Positions 62,401 through 64,000 of a DNA stretch of 64,000 bases are shown piece after piece; the stretch's first letter is position 1; every line of letters begins with the position of its first letter. The stretch is taken from the IMG/VR virus record IMGVR_UViG_3300035698_020096, positions 16,174-80,173 of that record, one strand, 5' to 3'. The translations under genes and the position numbers were made by a program. The notes beneath the pieces are model-generated. The model was not told the origin of the DNA, ran no database searches, and was given only the letters and a program-made list of their open reading frames with translations. This DNA comes from a virus.

Positions 62401-62885
62401 GAGATAACTCGGCTGTTACCGACTGCAGTGGTATCTCTAGTGAAACACAGAGTACTAATACCTCTAATGCCAGTGGAGGTATTCAAGCTCCACCTGTACG
62501 GAATAAGTCATCTCGAGTTTCCGATTTAACTAAGCGAACACTTGTAAATTCTTTTGTTGATAAGTTAATTGGTCATAGTAGGTCAAATGGTAATCATACA
62601 GATTGGACAAATGTATTAACCGAAGATGCGGCTAACTCTCTTGCCGTAGGTACTGATTTACCTGGTTATAACATCATAGTACTTAGGTCAAGCTTTGAAG
62701 GAGACCGATTAATAACCCGAGAAGAGCATAGCTGGAATGCTATTGGAGGATTTAAGAAATGCTTTATAAAGGTTTATTTCTTTGTTAAAGAAGACCACGG
62801 GAGTATAATCAAGAATCTTATTAGTAACATAAAGAGTGGGGAAGAAGATTGTTTCTTAAAACCCCCCGAGAAGATTGTTTCTTAA
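59442..62885 (+). CDS. Large tail/baseplate protein, 3' end frameshifted by a tandem duplication
   Basis: The frame gives 1147 residues and ends soon after entering a second copy of a 26-bp repeat. Deleting one copy would join it to the frame ending at 63301, giving about 1277 residues. Residues 1-325 hold two copies of a helical unit (EADAKCVASVKRIYNLLRRL; PIKPDTDLVDYIQSLDDL), the product of an internal duplication. From about 365 on, the sequence resembles baseplate/hub-associated tail proteins: FQPIFQHMGVDSIIITMVGT, HEFTSFYKVAIHESREMEIE, then IVRDLRVFQARSDRTWYMMD. A basic helical stretch follows (LKKFIKELFASNRIQPKVK). Function is inferred as tail-associated. It is coupled to the 59032 gene. 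Confidence 0.6.
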   Translation: MKSKEADAKCVASVKRIYNLLRRLTLTLPDTETRKAIQELEPIKPDTDLVDYIQSLDDLLNRAISALNFRLIFTYESNDNPNLESQVKQLIESRTELYQIADSCISEVVPTDSIGLDTGQPCKELLNTMYDLFLVHLAASSSYTGYTPEELVSNSLGKTLLDKKDSLQDKAEDSINYINEAEELYKIIESFKVKANTTTDKKALPKLNVWLEELKKKDWKTCLDGTKALTELEEADAKCVASVKRIYNLLRRLTLPNTETRKAVQELEPIKPDTDLVDYIQSLDDLINRAISILKSNDSPNVESQVKQLIQSQTELSQIADSCIAGRKSLNSYKETGQLNPVVPEPVVPSPDNPEIRNNICTKPSPDRWGVKFKYTVNGDGGNYGCPSSDGPASSEFATRHEWFLTLLPAMRSVMPANGGMDTPGALPGLQFQIRSNVAKHKVPGFQPIFQHMGVDSIIITMVGTFTGDGGLGGIYSLKPPEPKEEEPQVVNAELVEDVPDNLQKLEYVPWARQGKQHYLSSDTINPLWNKTIPTHNRALRPATGYTKEGGVTRANWNPYNSPNAGWENGIDPNAVKTSDEIPWENPDIYMTKNLLRAGMFDRDGCPGTCPSPELGDNSYDMYTGGLNIVQEQRLIGQDSDVSSAYTLRELSAYLDAYHEFTSFYKVAIHESREMEIEINLRKNHDGLNPQVNHFPKYARSALGMLRNDNGNPAFKGIVRDLRVFQARSDRTWYMMDIEVSDYGMAGKEPINLTNDLEERTKVALDELQKIRKEENKQDIRNDSDECGEAIIKAADIKIRLRSSSLGSKGDFFVIDTKSGYSTYAISTKRGNLEYNGNNPVNGSITDPRSTLKHLLNEVNAAGIISGGSAVYNALKKFIKELFASNRIQPKVKYEEKHYYGKELQDLNLERLTGFYILLVNWRAYLDKDTGYGIKTKSGLRGLVIPDSFELISPGTLFYEEVLVPANNRWKVDALMLINNPSIDFIGDNSAVTDCSGISSETQSTNTSNASGGIQAPPVRNKSSRVSDLTKRTLVNSFVDKLIGHSRSNGNHTDWTNVLTEDAANSLAVGTDLPGYNIIVLRSSFEGDRLITREEHSWNAIGGFKKCFIKVYFFVKEDHGSIIKNLISNIKSGEEDCFLKPPEKIVS
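59453..59756 (+). repeat. Intragenic direct repeat, copy 1
   Basis: This 304-bp segment is repeated at 60140-60413 in the same orientation and frame with high identity. Copy 1 has a 6-bp and a 24-bp in-frame insertion relative to copy 2. It encodes the helical unit that starts EADAKCVASVKR. Confidence 0.85.
60140..60413 (+). repeat. Intragenic direct repeat, copy 2
   Basis: This is the second copy of the helical unit, 274 bp, in frame with copy 1 and lacking its two short insertions. The low divergence indicates a fairly recent duplication or gene conversion. Confidence 0.85.
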
Positions 62886-62895
62886 AACCCCCCGA
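62844..62895 (+). repeat. 26-bp perfect tandem duplication causing a frameshift
   Basis: A 26-bp unit beginning GAAGATTGTTTC and ending CCCCCCGA occurs twice without a gap (62844-62869 and 62870-62895). Because 26 is not a multiple of three, two copies end the upstream frame at 62885, while one copy would keep it open to 63301. Each unit contains runs of four A and six C. Confidence 0.9.
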
Positions 62896-63301
62896 GAATA
62901 TTGGTGCTCCTAGAGAAACTTCAAATGGTCTTAGACCCTTAACCGAAGAAGAGAAATGTAATATCAGAAAAGAAGTAGCAAGAAAATGGGTTGAGAGAAT
63001 GAGAGAGTATCGGGTATCAAAGTTTACTCCTGTTAATTGGCAGGATATAGGTACTTGGAGACCTTCCGTTACTTTAGAAAAGGAATATGACTCTTGCACA
63101 ATAGAAATAAAGGATATAAAATGTATAGGCGATAAGGTAATATTGGTTACAAATAATTATGGTGTAAAGGGGGGAACTCTTGTCCCACCAACCTGTATAG
63201 AAACAACTCTTTCATTTGACGAAGTTATGACACCTGATGGTCCAACTTATCCTTTAAAGATGATGTTCGGCACCATTATTTCCTCTAGCTCCTGCGATTA
63301 A
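62870..63301 (+). pseudogene. Displaced C-terminal part of the 59442 tail protein
   Basis: This frame reads EDCFLKPPENIGAPRETSNG and continues for about 143 residues (helix EEEKCNIRKEVARKWVERM, then strands with a Cys pair and a final PLKMMFGTII). The upstream gene ends with the same EDCFLKPPE, so this is its original C-terminus, put out of frame by the duplication. A TTG at 62849 could start it alone but has no Shine-Dalgarno sequence. It may be restored by repeat contraction or by frameshifting at the C6 run. Confidence 0.7.
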
Positions 63302-63310
63302 CGTTTACCT

Positions 63311-63712
63311 TTAATTACCTTTAATTACCGAATCGTTAAATAATCCTATATCAAATCTATCTATATCTAGAATCAATCCTTTAACATCTCTATTAATAAG
63401 TCTTTCTCTTATCTGATTGAACTCTTCTCCTTTACTCCATAAGTAATTAGTAATAGATGTAGGTAATCCACTATAATTTTTCTTAGTAACAGTTAATAGT
63501 TCGTTAGTAATCCTTAACCTTCTAATAGATATATCAACCTGATAGTTCCAGTAGTAATTAGGCAATAAACTCGAGCTAGTATTAGACTTAATCTCAGGTT
63601 TCCTTACTCTTTTAACCAAGTATAAGTAGTTATTACTCTCTACTAACTTATCTAGATATTGGAATATATCCGTATATGATTTAGATTTGAAATATATATT
63701 AAAGTCTTTCAT
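63311..63712 (-). CDS. Hypothetical protein, minus strand
   Basis: A 133-residue basic protein (MKDFNIYFKSKSYTDIFQYL) with helical N- and C-termini and a strand-rich centre (YYWNYQVDISIRRLRITNEL). It converges with the 59442 gene about 10 bp after that stop and is followed on its upstream side by the IS605-type RNA end. No family is recognised; its codon use resembles ordinary phage genes, and it is probably not part of the structural operon. Confidence 0.5.
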   Translation of the reverse strand: MKDFNIYFKSKSYTDIFQYLDKLVESNNYLYLVKRVRKPEIKSNTSSSLLPNYYWNYQVDISIRRLRITNELLTVTKKNYSGLPTSITNYLWSKGEEFNQIRERLINRDVKGLILDIDRFDIGLFNDSVIKGN

Positions 63713-63750
63713 TAGCCATTCTTATTAATTTAACTACTGGAACAAAGAAG

Positions 63751-63844
63751 GAACTTATGGAAAGCACAGTAAAACCCATGTGCTTTAGCCGTGGGATATA
63801 AAGTGGTTTAACGTAGGTAAGTAATTAACCAAATTCATGTTATA
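63751..63844 (+). repeat. IS200/IS605 (TnpB-type) RNA right-end element, copy B
   Basis: This plus-strand copy matches the minus-strand copy at 6197-6290, identical through AAAGCACAGTAAAACCCATG and on through the TTTAGCCGTGGGATATAAA core, more diverged for the next 30 bp, and identical again in AAATTCATGTTAT. The interlocked stem (AAAGCAC/GTGCTTT) and pseudoknot (ACCCA/TGGG) are conserved. No tnpB lies upstream within the window. The sequence just after the border, AATTAACACAACTGATTAAT, would be the guide if it works as a TnpB RNA. Confidence 0.55.
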
Positions 63845-63870
63845 ATTAACACAACTGATTAATCTAAGCT

Positions 63871-64000
63871 AATTCAAGTAGGCGTATCGACTACACGTTG
63901 AAATACCCTAGGTCGGTGAAACTCCCGCCAGAAAGAAACTACCAGCCATGCTGGAAAAGACTAAGGAACAGGCAAGCAAAGACAGGATATCGAGTGTACC
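63871..64000 (+). ncRNA. Start of a GC-richer structured RNA, possibly HEARO/IscB omega-RNA, cut by the window end
   Basis: Composition jumps to about half G+C against roughly 36% elsewhere, with no reading frame. Conserved-looking purine-rich joints (GGTCGGTGAAACTCCCGCC; CCAGCCATGCTGG hairpin; GACTAAGGAACAGG) alternate with short stems, a texture typical of large structured RNAs of mobile elements. From memory the pattern resembles the HEARO RNA that precedes IscB nuclease genes; domain I of a group II intron is the main alternative. The element runs past the window edge, so its identity cannot be settled here. Confidence 0.4.

Noticed and set aside
62821-63099. Minus-strand 92-residue frame across the tandem repeat
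   Set aside because: It overlaps the plus-strand tail gene completely and its sequence follows from the plus-strand codons; it is a shadow frame.
1-64000. tRNA genes and a recoded stop codon
   Set aside because: I saw no tRNA-like cloverleaf in the intergenic gaps, and TAA, TAG and TGA all terminate well-supported genes, so the standard code applies.

Overview
The window is a contiguous virion-structure region of a large, AT-rich (about 36% GC by eye), contractile-tailed (myovirus) bacteriophage. Portal, capsid protease/scaffold, major capsid protein, tail sheath, tail tube, baseplate hub, baseplate spike, gp25-like wedge protein, baseplate J protein and long tail fibres can all be recognised from conserved motifs. 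The standard bacterial code fits: TAA, TAG and TGA all end genes. The total size of the structural block, the 1000-residue sheath and several proteins above 1100 residues suggest a jumbo phage. The host is not identified. Fibre domains of a type common in cyanophages, IS200/IS605-type RNA ends of the sort frequent in cyanobacteria, the near absence of Shine-Dalgarno sequences and a very large peptidoglycan-cleaving arsenal would all suit a cyanobacterium, but this is inference.

Layout. 1-6135 (minus strand) is one uninterrupted giant reading frame that runs off the window edge and carries a phospholipase-D-type HKD motif. 6136-6472 is intergenic and holds an IS605/TnpB-type RNA end. 6473-7440 is a tail-assembly-chaperone pair joined by an apparent programmed -1 frameshift at A AAA AAG. 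7546-18342 is the head and neck module (portal, fibre-like protein, SWIM-domain protein on the opposite strand, protease/scaffold, capsid protein, Cys-rich structural protein, connector candidates). 18428-24776 is sheath, tube and hub. 24835-30564 holds four genes with seven peptidoglycan-active domains. 30564-38072 holds baseplate-associated proteins of unknown function. 38077-51599 is the baseplate wedge and periphery, with a flavin-dependent N-monooxygenase-like enzyme embedded in the operon. 51543-52109 (minus) is a degenerate LAGLIDADG protein. 52168-58604 encodes two long fibres sharing an N-terminal anchor domain. 58723-63301 holds a small protein and a large tail protein whose 3' end is frameshifted by a 26-bp tandem duplication. 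63311-63712 (minus) is an unknown gene. 63751-64000 holds a second IS605-type RNA end and the start of a GC-richer structured RNA cut by the window edge.

How the genes work together. Portal, protease/scaffold and capsid protein build the head. The products of 15286-18342 probably join head and tail. Sheath and tube form the contractile tail on the hub/spike. The hydrolase cluster would open the cell wall during injection or at lysis. The gp25/J/1221-residue/DUF4815-like proteins build the baseplate that carries the fibres. No terminase, DNA polymerase, nucleotide metabolism or tRNA gene is visible, so replication and packaging genes lie elsewhere. No ordinary tape-measure gene sits between tube and hub.

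Most notable points: a VanY carboxypeptidase domain split between two adjacent genes by an amidase_3 domain; an FAD/NADPH monooxygenase in the baseplate operon; the frameshifted chaperone; a possible phase-variable tail gene; and paired TnpB-type RNA ends bordering the module in inverted orientation.
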